A stretch of 64,000 bases of DNA from Hahella sp. HNIBRBA332 (GCF_030719035.1 NZ_CP132203.1:3038001-3102000); one strand, 5' to 3'; positions 18,481 to 27,374 are shown, numbered from the stretch's first letter. The notes: generated by a model from the letters alone, not told the origin. Numbers and translations: made by a program.

Positions 18481-19479
18481 TTACAGCAAATCGATAGGAT
18501 ATCTGATCGCCTGTTTGCTGGCGTTGGATTTAGCGCCAAAGTTCAGCAGCCTTAAACGAGCGCATATCTTCTTCTCGAAGTCAGGATTATTCAGATTACT
18601 TTCCACGATCTTGCATTGCGATACACTTCCATTCGCTTCCACCATCAACTCAGGCACCAGAGTTCCTTTCAAAGTAGGGTCCTGACGACGGGCCCGCTGA
18701 TGAATGGAAGCCAATGCACCCTTGGCGCTGTCGAACACCTTCCTGATTTCTTCCAACGTGCGCGTTGCACTACGTTGATTGCTGGAACCGGAGCCGGATG
18801 TTTTCTTGCTGGAAGAGCCGCCGCCTGACTGGGCCTTTTCCTGCACTTCCGTCACCTTGCGCGAGGCCAGCGCAACCTGCTGGGTCGACTTATCCAGTTT
18901 GTTGGCGTCCACGCCTCCACTACCGGAGGTGGAAACATTGTTCACCAGCTTATCCGACGCCTTTTTGCTGATAGGCGTCGCCGTGTACAGCGGTTGGTCT
19001 GACGCATCCGCAGTGTCCGCCAGGGCCCGCATGTCAGAGAGCTGATCGCTAAGCGCCAGCAAACCAGAGCTTTGCGCTTTTTCACGCGCCTGATCCACCG
19101 TCTGCTGCTTGGGTTGCTCCGCCTTCGGCGTTACCTTTCTCTCTGGTTTTGGTTCAGGTTTGGGCTGCGGTTTCGGTTCTGGCTTTGGGTCGGGTTTCGG
19201 CTTGGGCTCTTCTTTCTTCTCTTCCTTTTTCTCCGGCTTCGGTTCCGGCTTTTTGATCTCCGGCTTTGGCATTTCCCGTTTTTCAATCACTACCCGCGCC
19301 AGTTGGGGAGGCAGTTCTTCCAGTTCCTGGCGAGTTTTCTCAGGTAATTGCACCAGAGAAATGACCACCGCAACTACCAATAACAGTAATATGGAGAACG
19401 CCAAAATCAGGTGAAAACGATCACGCTCCTTAACGTCAACATCCCACGGCAAAGGAAAGCCTACGCTAGTTTTCACCAT
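18481..19479 (-). CDS. AgmX/PglI-type TonB-like energy transducer (cluster A)
   Basis: The ATG at 19479 has a perfect AAGGAGG 7 bases upstream, so it is preferred over a GTG at 19503; the product is 332 aa. A short cytoplasmic N-terminus is followed by one membrane helix (about 22-43) and a long Pro/Lys/Glu repeat region (about 68-125) like the periplasm-spanning arm of TonB. The C-terminal domain (about 235-332) has LVPELMVEANGSVSQCKIVES and FEKKICARLRLLNFG, characteristic of the AgmX/PglI C-terminal, TonB-like fold. It is the last gene of cluster A, one base after a TolR-type gene. By analogy with TonB and Myxococcus GltG/GltJ it would carry force from the TolQ/TolR motor across the periplasm; the partner is unknown. 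Confidence 0.82.
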   Translation of the reverse strand: MVKTSVGFPLPWDVDVKERDRFHLILAFSILLLLVVAVVISLVQLPEKTRQELEELPPQLARVVIEKREMPKPEIKKPEPKPEKKEEKKEEPKPKPDPKPEPKPQPKPEPKPERKVTPKAEQPKQQTVDQAREKAQSSGLLALSDQLSDMRALADTADASDQPLYTATPISKKASDKLVNNVSTSGSGGVDANKLDKSTQQVALASRKVTEVQEKAQSGGGSSSKKTSGSGSSNQRSATRTLEEIRKVFDSAKGALASIHQRARRQDPTLKGTLVPELMVEANGSVSQCKIVESNLNNPDFEKKICARLRLLNFGAKSNASKQAIRYPIDLL

Positions 19480-19480
19480 A

Positions 19481-19978
19481 CTAGGCCTCCTTATCCGCCG
19501 CACGTCTTACCGCCAAAGAGATGCTGCTGTAGCCTGCCTCAACACAGGTGGACATAATTTTCTTCAACAGCTTATAGGGCAACTCTTTGTCCGCCATGAT
19601 GGTAATCGGTCTACCTTCAGGCGGAACTGGCGTGGTGACTCGAGACACCTGATAGTCCAACTCCAACTTGAGGCCATTGATCAACAGTGGTTCCTGATTG
19701 GCGGCAACAGCGACTTTGCTGACTACACGCCCGCCAACCAAAATATCATCATCGGTCACAGTGACAGTTAACTGCTCCGTCGGGGGCTGATCTGCTATAG
19801 ATACAGGCAACTGAACAGAACCACTTTGTTTCAGAACTTGAACGTCAGATGAGTTCACCATCAGGAAGAACACCAGGATAGTGAAAATGTCCATCAGTGA
19901 CACCAAGTTCAGCGACGCTGTTTTGTGCATCCTACGGTAATGGCGTTGATAGCGCTTGGCGCGGCCTGACTGCTTCAT
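19481..19978 (-). CDS. ExbD/TolR-family motor protein 1 (cluster A)
   Basis: This 165-aa protein has a basic cytoplasmic N-terminus (1-22), one membrane helix (about 23-42) beginning SLNLVSLMDIFTILVFFLMV with the conserved proton-carrying Asp at residue 30, and a periplasmic domain ending with ITIMADKELPYKLLKKIMSTCVEAGY, as in ExbD/TolR. It overlaps the preceding exbD-like gene by 4 bases, so translation is coupled. With the TolQ-type protein it should form a proton-driven stator. It keeps the essential Asp, unlike its neighbour. Confidence 0.87.
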   Translation of the reverse strand: MKQSGRAKRYQRHYRRMHKTASLNLVSLMDIFTILVFFLMVNSSDVQVLKQSGSVQLPVSIADQPPTEQLTVTVTDDDILVGGRVVSKVAVAANQEPLLINGLKLELDYQVSRVTTPVPPEGRPITIMADKELPYKLLKKIMSTCVEAGYSSISLAVRRAADKEA

Positions 19979-20487
19979 TGCGCGCCTCCTGCTGGAATGA
20001 TCTCGGGGGCATCGGCAATGGAGATATCCGGAAACAACTCCGCGTTAACGACGCTGCCCGCCACGACGGCTTTGTAGGAGCGCACCTTATCCATCACACT
20101 CACCAGTGTCTGATAGGACGTGCTTTCCTGAGGCAGGAGGGTAATGTCTTTTTTATCCGGGACCCGGGCCTTGATATCCTGCATAGCCAATGCGAGCGTC
20201 TTATAGTCATGCTCGCCTTCCGCCAGCTTCGGGATCTGCATGATGACCCCGCCCTTGTTGTCCGCAATAACCAACTGCTCCTCCAGGATCATGACCTGTA
20301 ATTGTATCTGGTCTTTATTGTCCTGGGCGGAGTTGGCGGCGGACTCAGGGAAGTTCAGGTTCAGAACGCTGATTTGAGAGAACACCAGATTGATCAGCAG
20401 CACCGGCACCAGGACGATCATGAGGTTCATGAACGCCGTGATGTCCAGGTCAGCAACAGCCTCCGGACGACGGTGTTTACGACGCAT
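19975..20487 (-). CDS. ExbD/TolR-family motor protein 2, conserved Asp replaced by Asn (cluster A)
   Basis: This 170-aa protein has the ExbD layout: basic N-terminus, one membrane helix (about 16-36) and a periplasmic domain with DITLLPQESTSYQTLVSVMD. In the family the helix carries a motif like P-L-I-D; here it reads ITAFMNLMIVLVPVLL, with Asn21 (codon AAC, plus-strand bases 20425-20427) in the place of the Asp. It starts 9 bases after the TolQ-type gene. Two TolR proteins with one TolQ is the arrangement of AglR/AglQ/AglS in Myxococcus gliding. Confidence 0.85.
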   Translation of the reverse strand: MRRKHRRPEAVADLDITAFMNLMIVLVPVLLINLVFSQISVLNLNFPESAANSAQDNKDQIQLQVMILEEQLVIADNKGGVIMQIPKLAEGEHDYKTLALAMQDIKARVPDKKDITLLPQESTSYQTLVSVMDKVRSYKAVVAGSVVNAELFPDISIADAPEIIPAGGAQ

Positions 20488-20496
20488 CGGTCTGTC

Positions 20497-21162
20497 CTAT
20501 GTTCTTTCTGGAGTGGCTTTCGCTACAGGGGCTTGGGCTGGTTTTTCCGAAATCAGGTTCATGATCTTGATGCCGGCCGTCTCAAAACTGTCCACAATTT
20601 CGTTGGTTTTAGTTTGCAATATGGCATGCACAAGCAGTAAAGGAATAGCAGTCATTAGGCCAAAAGCAGTAGTGTTCATGGCCAGAGAAATACTCTGTGA
20701 CAGCAGATTAGCCTTCTCAGCCGGGTCAGCATTGGCAACCGCAGTAAAGGCATCGATCAGGCCGATAATGGTGCCCAACAATCCCAACAGAGTGGCTATA
20801 TTGGCAAGGGTGGCCAGATATTGCGTACGCTTTTCAACACGAGGAAGGACTTCCATCAGCCCTTCTTCCATGGCGTATTCAATCTGATCGCGAGGTTGAC
20901 GGCTCAGCAATCGAGACAAGCCTGCTTCTACAATAGAAGCCATCGCGGTTTTGGATTGTTTGGCCTGTTTTAGCGCATTGAGATAATCTTTGCGCCCGAT
21001 CAGCATGATCAACTTATTAAAGTCTGCGCGATTGCTCAACTTGGCGATGCTGAGATAAACATATCTCTCAATGGCGATAGCAACCCCAACAACGAGCACT
21101 ATGCCGATTGGAACCATAAAAATACCGCCATCTTTAAAAAAGCGAACGATAGTCTCGAACAT
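20497..21162 (-). CDS. MotA/TolQ/ExbB proton channel family protein (cluster A)
   Basis: The 221-aa protein has three membrane helices in the TolQ/ExbB arrangement: one at about 12-32, then a cytoplasmic loop, then two near the C-terminus (about 117-140 and 160-182). The motif LATLANIATLLGLLGTIIGLIDAF and the later ISLAMNTTAFGLMTAIPLLLVHA are the conserved channel-lining segments. It forms the stator ring of a proton-motive-force-driven motor with the two ExbD proteins encoded next. It follows the small exported protein gene by 29 bases. Confidence 0.92.
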   Translation of the reverse strand: MFETIVRFFKDGGIFMVPIGIVLVVGVAIAIERYVYLSIAKLSNRADFNKLIMLIGRKDYLNALKQAKQSKTAMASIVEAGLSRLLSRQPRDQIEYAMEEGLMEVLPRVEKRTQYLATLANIATLLGLLGTIIGLIDAFTAVANADPAEKANLLSQSISLAMNTTAFGLMTAIPLLLVHAILQTKTNEIVDSFETAGIKIMNLISEKPAQAPVAKATPERT

Positions 21163-21191
21163 ATCGCGCTGACTCCTTAATCACTTCTAGG

Positions 21192-21473
21192 TTATTGCTG
21201 GTCTAAATCGCCTATCTTAAGGTTTTTACGATAGTACAGACTTTGCCGAAACGCCTGTCTATCTAGCGGTCTGAGCGCGCCGTCCAATTCTTTTTCCGGC
21301 TCCGGAACGTCAATCGCCGGACTATCCGGCGTTCGCCAGGGAACCAGGTACAAGACTTTGGGTTGCTCCTGCTCCCCCCTCAACGCCGTTCCTTCGAGCT
21401 CGATCAACTCAGCCGCAAAACCTGCGTTACTGTAGAGACCGCAGAGGCATAAGGCAAGTATTTGAAATCTCAT
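21192..21473 (-). CDS. Small exported protein of the LRGxQEQPxVLYxVPWR family (cluster A copy)
   Basis: The product is 93 aa with a signal peptide of about 20 residues ending at GFAAE. Its core LRGEQEQPKVLYLVPWRTP is nearly the same as in the 108-aa protein at 46003-46329, and both carry a downstream LxPxDRxxFxxxxxYY segment, so the two are paralogues. I do not recognise a characterised family. It lies between the TPR lipoprotein gene (11 bases away) and the motor genes, as its paralogue lies next to a TPR lipoprotein. It is presumably a periplasmic component of the same assembly; its function is unknown. Confidence 0.75.
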   Translation of the reverse strand: MRFQILALCLCGLYSNAGFAAELIELEGTALRGEQEQPKVLYLVPWRTPDSPAIDVPEPEKELDGALRPLDRQAFRQSLYYRKNLKIGDLDQQ

Positions 21474-21484
21474 ACCTTCTCCGC

Positions 21485-22078
21485 CTATTGGATACGCCGC
21501 TCAAGGTCGGCGATCCACATCGCCACTTGCTCGTCGGGAGCGGATCGAAGTTCCTGGCAGCGCTGGTAATGCTCCAGCGCCCGCACGTAATCACCCAGAT
21601 ACATGTCGTAAAGTATAGCTATATTACGATGATAAACCGGCTCATTCGGCTCCGCCTTCAGCGCTCTTTCATAAAACGCCAAGGCATTCTCAAAATCACC
21701 CTCCTCCCGCGCTAAAACTGCCAACTGATTCAAAGCTCTGGCGTCTTTGGGGTTTACATCCAGCGCCTGAGCGTACCATGTCCTGGCGGAAGGCAGATCG
21801 CCCTGCTTTTCCGCGATGACTCCCAGATTGAAATAAGGCGCGCTAAGGCTGGGTTTATCAGCGATCACTTGCTTGAATAAATTCTCCGCCAGGGCGACCT
21901 GATTATTGTTTAAAGCTGTCAGCGCCTGATCGTACTTCATCTGAGTTTGCTCTCCGGCCAGAGCGGTATCAGCGGCAGCATTCTTGCGCGCCGGCGAACC
22001 GGCGCAGCCAACCAGCAACAGGGCCGCCGTTAACGCCAGACCTATGACGCCAAGTTCATTGCAACGTTTGCGCGACAT
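21485..22078 (-). CDS. TPR lipoprotein (cluster A copy)
   Basis: This 197-aa protein has a lipoprotein signal with lipobox LLVGCAG (Cys about 25). About three tetratricopeptide repeats follow, for example YFNLGVIAEKQGDLPSARTW and ALNQLAVLAREEGDFENALA. The C-terminal YHRNIAILYDMYLGDYVRALEHY is shared almost motif for motif with the paralogue at 46344-46952. Its start overlaps the end of the 933-aa gene by 23 bases. TPR lipoproteins act as scaffolds at the membrane; GltE of Myxococcus is a comparable part of the gliding machinery. That functional link is an inference. Confidence 0.85.
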   Translation of the reverse strand: MSRKRCNELGVIGLALTAALLLVGCAGSPARKNAAADTALAGEQTQMKYDQALTALNNNQVALAENLFKQVIADKPSLSAPYFNLGVIAEKQGDLPSARTWYAQALDVNPKDARALNQLAVLAREEGDFENALAFYERALKAEPNEPVYHRNIAILYDMYLGDYVRALEHYQRCQELRSAPDEQVAMWIADLERRIQ

Positions 22079-24857
22079 CCACCTTTACCTCCTGCTTGTC
22101 ATATCTGGCGGGCATAATTTCACGCAACGCCAGATAACTTTTTTTGACCCACTCGTCGTAAACCCCTTGGCGAGTACGGCTTGCATTGAGCTCAAGAAAC
22201 TCAATGGCTTTTTCTTCGAAGGGAAACGCCTGTTCCTCCAACAGCAGACCGTATTGCTCCCGCTCCAGATCACTCAGGTTACCAGGGCGATTGGACTCAA
22301 TGATGTCTTTAGCCAATTGCCGATAGACCTCCCCCATCATGTAGGTCGCCGCAGTAGCGTATTCGCTCACGCCATAACCATTGATGCGATTGAGCCGCTG
22401 CATGACTTTCTTCAGCGCAGCTTGCTTGGCCGCCAACGACTTGTTTAGCGGCAAGGTCAGGCGTACGTCGTCAAACGCCGCCTTTTCCTTCTGCGCCAGC
22501 GTCCAGCTGGCCTCCGCCGCCAGAGAGCGACTCGCAGGAGTCCGATCTGCGCCGCCGTTCTCTTCAAAATGAATCAACTTCTCCCGCCATTGGTCCGCTT
22601 GTTGCGGCTGAGCGCTCTTGGCGTAGTAATCAATTAGCGCGCCCCTGACCTGGATGGCGGTCTCGAACGGCGCCGGATATTCGTTTGCATATTGCAGGTA
22701 CACATTGGCCGCTTGCTGTTCCCGGCCGGCGTTTGCCATCAATTCCGCCGCCTGCAACAGCGCCTTGCGCTTACGTTCAGCGTCTTTTTCACCCGCAGCG
22801 ATGCGCAGCAACTCATCGGCAGCGGATTCTGGGCGCTGATGTTGTTGATAGGCGTAGACCAGTTTCTCGCCAATGCCCGCTGTCAGCTTGTGATCGGGAT
22901 AACGCTTACGGAAGTCATTCAGCAGATCAATCGCTTCTTTCCAGCGCCCAAGATCGATTGCGCGCATGCCTGCGTCATATTGAGCGCTGATGCGCACCTG
23001 GGATTCCGGCGCTTCGTCAATGACTCGCTTATATTCAGTAAAGGCCGCCGCCACCTCTCCACGCGCCTCCGCCTGTTCGCCCTGGCTGTAAATACTGGCG
23101 GCGAAATTCTCCATCAGCACGTCATAATCCTGCGCTTTGCGGGAGCGTAACGACAGCGCCTGACGATAGGCGTGCTCAGAGTCCTGATATTGACTCAACG
23201 CAAAAGCGGAATGACCGGCAATAGTCCATGCTGCGTTACGGGTCGCTTTATCTTCCGTAAAGGAAGCAGTCTGGGTGGCGGCATCCAGCGCTGCGCCATA
23301 CTGCTCCATGGCGTAGAGTTCATTCGCCGCAAATAACAGGCTCTCCGTCGCTCGCGAGTCCCGGGGGAAGGTTTTCGCAAACCGCAGCAGCGCATCCACG
23401 CGGCGGCTTCGCAACGTAGAGTCATCCTGATTGGCGTCCACTGCTTTGCTCAGAGCGTTGACGCCAGCATAGGCGGCCTCATGACGCTGAGGAAAGTCAG
23501 GATAGAAATAGCCCGCCTTGTCATAAGCTCGCACCGCAAGCTCCCATTCCTCCAGCAAAAAGTACGCTTCCCCCTGCAAATAAAGCGCTTCAGCCGTTTT
23601 TCCTTCGGAGGGAAAGATCTCCTCCATGCCGTCAAAATACGCCACCGCATTCTGCAAATGCGTACGCCGCTCCACCCCGGCCGCTTTCAAGCCAAGAGCG
23701 TATTCTCTTCGTCCTAAATCATCCAAATATTGATAGAGAGAGGGGCGCAGGCGGGTTTTGGCGGTCTCTTGCTGGGATTTCCAATAGTTCGACGCCAGCC
23801 CCAGTTCTCGGGTGAAACGGGCTTTCTCCTCCCACGCCAAAGAAGGTAGCCCGCCCTGATCGTAGGCGGCGATTATGCGATCATGGAAGTCGCTGCGATC
23901 CGTGGCCGCCGGATAGGCGACGATATATGCCTGCGCGCTGGCGGCGGCGTCCTGATAGCGTTCGCGCTGCAAGTAATAGTCGTACAAGGCCGCATACAGT
24001 TTAGGAGCCAAGGGTCGATAGTCGCCCAATGCGATAGCCGCCTTCAGAGTTTCCGGCCCTTTACCGTAACTGGCCATGATACTGATGATGCGCAGGGCGT
24101 CTTCCCCCGCCTCTCGTACGCCGGGCTCCACCTGTCCCGTTGGAGCGGAGTTGAACTCCAAGTGGGACAACACCTGTAAAAAAGTCTGCAATGAAGCGCT
24201 GAAATTTTCCTGCTTAAACTGGGTCCACCCCAACATATAACGGGCTTTGGACGCCAGATCGCCATCGCCTCGGTCCGCCAGCACCCGGCTGTATGCCGAT
24301 TGCGCTTTGACATATTCACCAGCGCTGTAGCGTAACTCGCCGACACGAAACCATGCTTCTGTCGCATAGCTTGAGCGCGGATACTGACCCACCAACCGCT
24401 CCAGACTGGTCAATGCTTTATCGGTGCGCCCCAGCATGCCGCAGGCGCGAGCCAACTGATAAAGAATACGATCGTTGTCTTTGTCCCCCGGCTGACGCTG
24501 CAACAGAGCTTCGTAGCTCTCTATCGCGATGCTCCATATTTCGTCGTCGATCAGCCCCTGGGGTTTGGCGTCGTAAAACAGTTCTTCCAGATTGATCAGT
24601 CGATGCAGCGCTTTGATGCGCACTTCCGGGTCAGAGGCCTCGCGGATCAGGCGACTGTATCGCAACGCCACTTCATTCAAAGGGGTTCGCGGCGCCACTC
24701 GATAGCTGAAGTCGATATAGGCGGGTTTCAGTTCGCCGATGGTCTTATCGGCTTCGTCTTTTTCCACGATGACGATCGGCGCCAGCGTGCCCGCCAACGC
24801 TTGCAGAGGGATCAACCCGAGAACGCTCACACTAAGGAGCAAGGCGGCCATTCTCAT
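22056..24857 (-). CDS. Large TPR-repeat periplasmic protein (cluster A copy)
   Basis: The 933-aa product has a cleavable signal peptide (cut near ALAG at about 23) with no lipobox. Many TPR and TPR-like repeats follow, such as YQLARACGMLGRTDKALTSL and FRVGELRYSAGEYVKAQSAY. The N-terminal segment (IGELKPAYIDF) and the C-terminal signature YDEWVKKSYLALREIMPARY are matched by the 963-aa protein at 46936-49827, so the two are paralogues; the cluster B copy is a lipoprotein. It overlaps the previous gene by 4 bases. It is likely a periplasmic scaffold reaching the outer membrane; the family is not characterised to my knowledge. Confidence 0.83.
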   Translation of the reverse strand: MRMAALLLSVSVLGLIPLQALAGTLAPIVIVEKDEADKTIGELKPAYIDFSYRVAPRTPLNEVALRYSRLIREASDPEVRIKALHRLINLEELFYDAKPQGLIDDEIWSIAIESYEALLQRQPGDKDNDRILYQLARACGMLGRTDKALTSLERLVGQYPRSSYATEAWFRVGELRYSAGEYVKAQSAYSRVLADRGDGDLASKARYMLGWTQFKQENFSASLQTFLQVLSHLEFNSAPTGQVEPGVREAGEDALRIISIMASYGKGPETLKAAIALGDYRPLAPKLYAALYDYYLQRERYQDAAASAQAYIVAYPAATDRSDFHDRIIAAYDQGGLPSLAWEEKARFTRELGLASNYWKSQQETAKTRLRPSLYQYLDDLGRREYALGLKAAGVERRTHLQNAVAYFDGMEEIFPSEGKTAEALYLQGEAYFLLEEWELAVRAYDKAGYFYPDFPQRHEAAYAGVNALSKAVDANQDDSTLRSRRVDALLRFAKTFPRDSRATESLLFAANELYAMEQYGAALDAATQTASFTEDKATRNAAWTIAGHSAFALSQYQDSEHAYRQALSLRSRKAQDYDVLMENFAASIYSQGEQAEARGEVAAAFTEYKRVIDEAPESQVRISAQYDAGMRAIDLGRWKEAIDLLNDFRKRYPDHKLTAGIGEKLVYAYQQHQRPESAADELLRIAAGEKDAERKRKALLQAAELMANAGREQQAANVYLQYANEYPAPFETAIQVRGALIDYYAKSAQPQQADQWREKLIHFEENGGADRTPASRSLAAEASWTLAQKEKAAFDDVRLTLPLNKSLAAKQAALKKVMQRLNRINGYGVSEYATAATYMMGEVYRQLAKDIIESNRPGNLSDLEREQYGLLLEEQAFPFEEKAIEFLELNASRTRQGVYDEWVKKSYLALREIMPARYDKQEVKVDVAQTLQ

Positions 24858-26608
24858 AACGCCCCCTCTCCGGCTGTCGCCGCATCTGGCGAAGCAGGCT
24901 GTTTTTTGCGCAGCTCGGCCACAGCCAGGTCGTCATACAAATTCACCAAGGCCAATTGGCTACGTACGTGATAGCCGTCTATTTCACGCCAGTGTCGCCG
25001 CAACAACTTGACTGCCAGTTGCGACAGCTTCTTGTCATAATCGTTGATTTTCCCCGCCAGTTCTCGCTGCATGGCGGAGAACTCTTTTTGCAGAGTCTCA
25101 ACTTTGCGTAGTTGCGCCTTGTAGAGATCGCCGCCCTGGCGCAAGCCGCTCTGTACACTGACAAAATTATCCTTGAGCTGGGTCAACGCCTCATCCAGGT
25201 CCCGCAACGCCAGCAATTGCAGCGCCCGTTGTTCGTCGGAAGCGTGAGCGGCGGACTTGGCCAGCGTATTGCGCTCGGACACCAGTTGATTGAGTTGTTG
25301 CGGACGCATTTTCTCAAGCGCCCCGGCGGCGTCCCGTTTCGCCTCGCGCGCGCGGCGCTCCAAGGCGGCGGAGAAGATTTCCATCCGCTGCGCGCCATCC
25401 TGCAGCGACTGCAGTAAACCATGCATTTGCAGCAACTCCTTGGCGAACGGAAAGAAGTCCGGCTTATCCATCAAATAATGAACAAAGGCGATCTTAGGCG
25501 TATTAGTGAGCAAATCCGTGGCCAAATACCATTCCACCTCGCCATTTTGCAATGGCGCCTGCAGCAACAGATCCAATACGCCTTTGTCGTTGATTTCAGC
25601 CACCACTTCGTCAACCTGACGCTTTTCCTTCTCATACACGGCGATGGCTTCCAGATAGGCGTCGATCGCCGTGGCGCGTAATTTCTCCTGCTCATAGCCA
25701 TAGGCGATAGCCTGAAAGGTTTCCGCAACGCCGGAAGACGTGAGGGCGAACTTTTTGGCCCGATGCCAGGACTGAATGGCGGTGCGATAGCGTCCCAATC
25801 CCGCGAACGCCATGCCGTAGTCATAGATCGCCGCCGGCGCTCCCGGGCCAGAGGCATGGACGTTTTTCAGGAACGACAGGGCTTTGTTGTAATCCTTGTC
25901 CAGCAGCGCGATATGTCCCGCCGCCAACAGGACGCGATCACTCAGCTCGCGCCCCTCATAACTGTCATCAGCCATGGCCGCAGCGACCCGTAATGCGACC
26001 AGGGCGCGCGAGGAATCCGGATCATCCGCGGCGTAATTCACCCCCAGGTTGTAATAGCCATGGGCGGCCCACAGACTGCCTTGAGAGGCATCTCCCAGGA
26101 CCTTGGCCGCATCCTGGGGCCGCCGCAGTTGCAGATAGCTGTTGGCCATGTAGTAAAGGGCTTCATCTTTCCTCTCCCGAGGCATCCCCTTCATCGCTCC
26201 GATGAACAGATCCACCGCCTTTTCCCAATCACCGTCGCGATAGGCGAGACGGCCTTTGATCATCTGCGCCTGCTGTTTAACCTCCGACTCCCTGGCGGTG
26301 AACTGTAAATGCTCCAGCAGCGACTCCGCATTACGACGCAGCCCAAACTCCAGACCGGATTCGATGGCGAGTATATGGTTCAGGTTATGATATTGATTAC
26401 CTACATGGTTGGAGCCAAGGTGCTCGTTCTCCAACAGCACCAGGGAGTGCAGAAAGTCATTTGTGTAGTAGTGGAACAGCGCTTCCCGGTGCAGCAATTC
26501 ATCGGCGGTTTCTTGCGCCCGCACAGCGCCGGCGAGCATGCACAGGCAATGCAGAATCAACAGCAGGACGGGCATTCGATGCATGGTTGGCGTTACATCC
26601 CCTTTCAT
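24854..26608 (-). CDS. TPR protein with C-terminal coiled coil (cluster A copy)
   Basis: The 584-aa product has a signal peptide (ends AGAVRAQ, about 32). TPR-like helices cover about 35-330, for example YYMANSYLQLRRPQDAAKVL and YDYGMAFAGLGRYRTAIQSW. A long helical, coiled-coil-rich half (about 400-560) ends with WREIDGYHVRSQLALVNLYDDLA. Its paralogue is the 640-aa protein at 49824-51746; both begin with an FxxY stretch followed by repeats and end with a coiled coil. It starts 25 bases after the first gene of the operon and its stop overlaps the next start (ATGA). Confidence 0.8.
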   Translation of the reverse strand: MKGDVTPTMHRMPVLLLILHCLCMLAGAVRAQETADELLHREALFHYYTNDFLHSLVLLENEHLGSNHVGNQYHNLNHILAIESGLEFGLRRNAESLLEHLQFTARESEVKQQAQMIKGRLAYRDGDWEKAVDLFIGAMKGMPRERKDEALYYMANSYLQLRRPQDAAKVLGDASQGSLWAAHGYYNLGVNYAADDPDSSRALVALRVAAAMADDSYEGRELSDRVLLAAGHIALLDKDYNKALSFLKNVHASGPGAPAAIYDYGMAFAGLGRYRTAIQSWHRAKKFALTSSGVAETFQAIAYGYEQEKLRATAIDAYLEAIAVYEKEKRQVDEVVAEINDKGVLDLLLQAPLQNGEVEWYLATDLLTNTPKIAFVHYLMDKPDFFPFAKELLQMHGLLQSLQDGAQRMEIFSAALERRAREAKRDAAGALEKMRPQQLNQLVSERNTLAKSAAHASDEQRALQLLALRDLDEALTQLKDNFVSVQSGLRQGGDLYKAQLRKVETLQKEFSAMQRELAGKINDYDKKLSQLAVKLLRRHWREIDGYHVRSQLALVNLYDDLAVAELRKKQPASPDAATAGEGAL

Positions 26609-26633
26609 GGCGTTCGACCGTAATCAGCGGCGC

Positions 26634-27167
26634 TTAGCGCAGCTCTCTGATCAGAAAACGGGGCGCTCTGACGCCATCGCCCTGCACCCGCAATTCCAGG
26701 TATTTAGAGCCATTTTCTTTATTGAAAGACAGTGTCGCCGCTTTTCGCAGGTATTTGTCTCCGGCGCTGCGCCCATTGAAAACCGCCACCGCCTTGTGGG
26801 CGCCCGCAGGCAAATTCCCCATAAACAGGCGTTGCACGCCGCCTCGTTGCAATGCCTGCAATTCACGAGCGGAGTAAAGGTAAGTGGTTGCCTTGTCGCC
26901 ATCCAGAGTCAGCTCGACGGAGTCCAATTCAAAACCGACATTTTCATCCACGGCCAGGAAAAACACTACTTGCGTGTCGATGGGATACAGGACTTCTTCC
27001 TGCAGTTTGTATAGCTCGCGATTGAGCTCGATGACGCGTTGCTTCAGAGCCTCCATATCCCGCTCGGTCGAATCGCCGGCGGCGCCATAAGCCTGGGAGG
27101 TGATGACGAAAGTCAGTATGTACAACGCTGTGATGATTATTCTTGGAATTGTTCGCAAAGCCTTCAT
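26634..27167 (-). CDS. Exported protein of unknown function, first gene of cluster A
   Basis: The ATG at 27167 gives 177 aa (a TTG lies 6 bases upstream). A signal peptide ends near SQAYGA; a short helix, LKQRVIELNRELYKLQEEVLYP, comes next. Then comes a beta-rich domain with FFLAVDENVGFELDSVELTL and LQRGGVQRLFMGNLPAGAH. All these blocks recur in the 198-aa protein at 51784-52380, so this is a paralogous pair. The fold, a helix leading into a beta-sandwich, could dock on the TPR proteins; that is a guess. No known family was recognised. The gene opens a nine-gene minus-strand operon that ends at the terminator at 18441-18468. Confidence 0.75.
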   Translation of the reverse strand: MKALRTIPRIIITALYILTFVITSQAYGAAGDSTERDMEALKQRVIELNRELYKLQEEVLYPIDTQVVFFLAVDENVGFELDSVELTLDGDKATTYLYSARELQALQRGGVQRLFMGNLPAGAHKAVAVFNGRSAGDKYLRKAATLSFNKENGSKYLELRVQGDGVRAPRFLIRELR

Positions 27168-27374
27168 CCTCAATACCCTTGTGAGAGCCGAACTCTCGGG
27201 TGAACGCAGAAAGAGACGAAAGCCATGGTAGCACCGGGTCGCCAGCGATAGTGTGAACTCGATTCACCAAACTACACAAATGTTTACAAAACGAGACATA
27301 GTTAGCGTTCGCCACTGACGCCTGATTCGCCGGCGCCGCGCAAAAGCATAAATAGTAGAAGTGAGACAATGAAG

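Noticed and set aside
27253..27267. GTGAA-N5-TTCAC inverted repeat upstream of cluster A
   Set aside because: Arms of only five bases are expected by chance in a gap of this size; noted but not called an operator.
26944..27369. Minus-strand ORF of 141 codons upstream of cluster A
   Set aside because: It overlaps the first cluster A gene in another frame; the overlapping gene has a signal peptide and a paralogue, this frame has neither.
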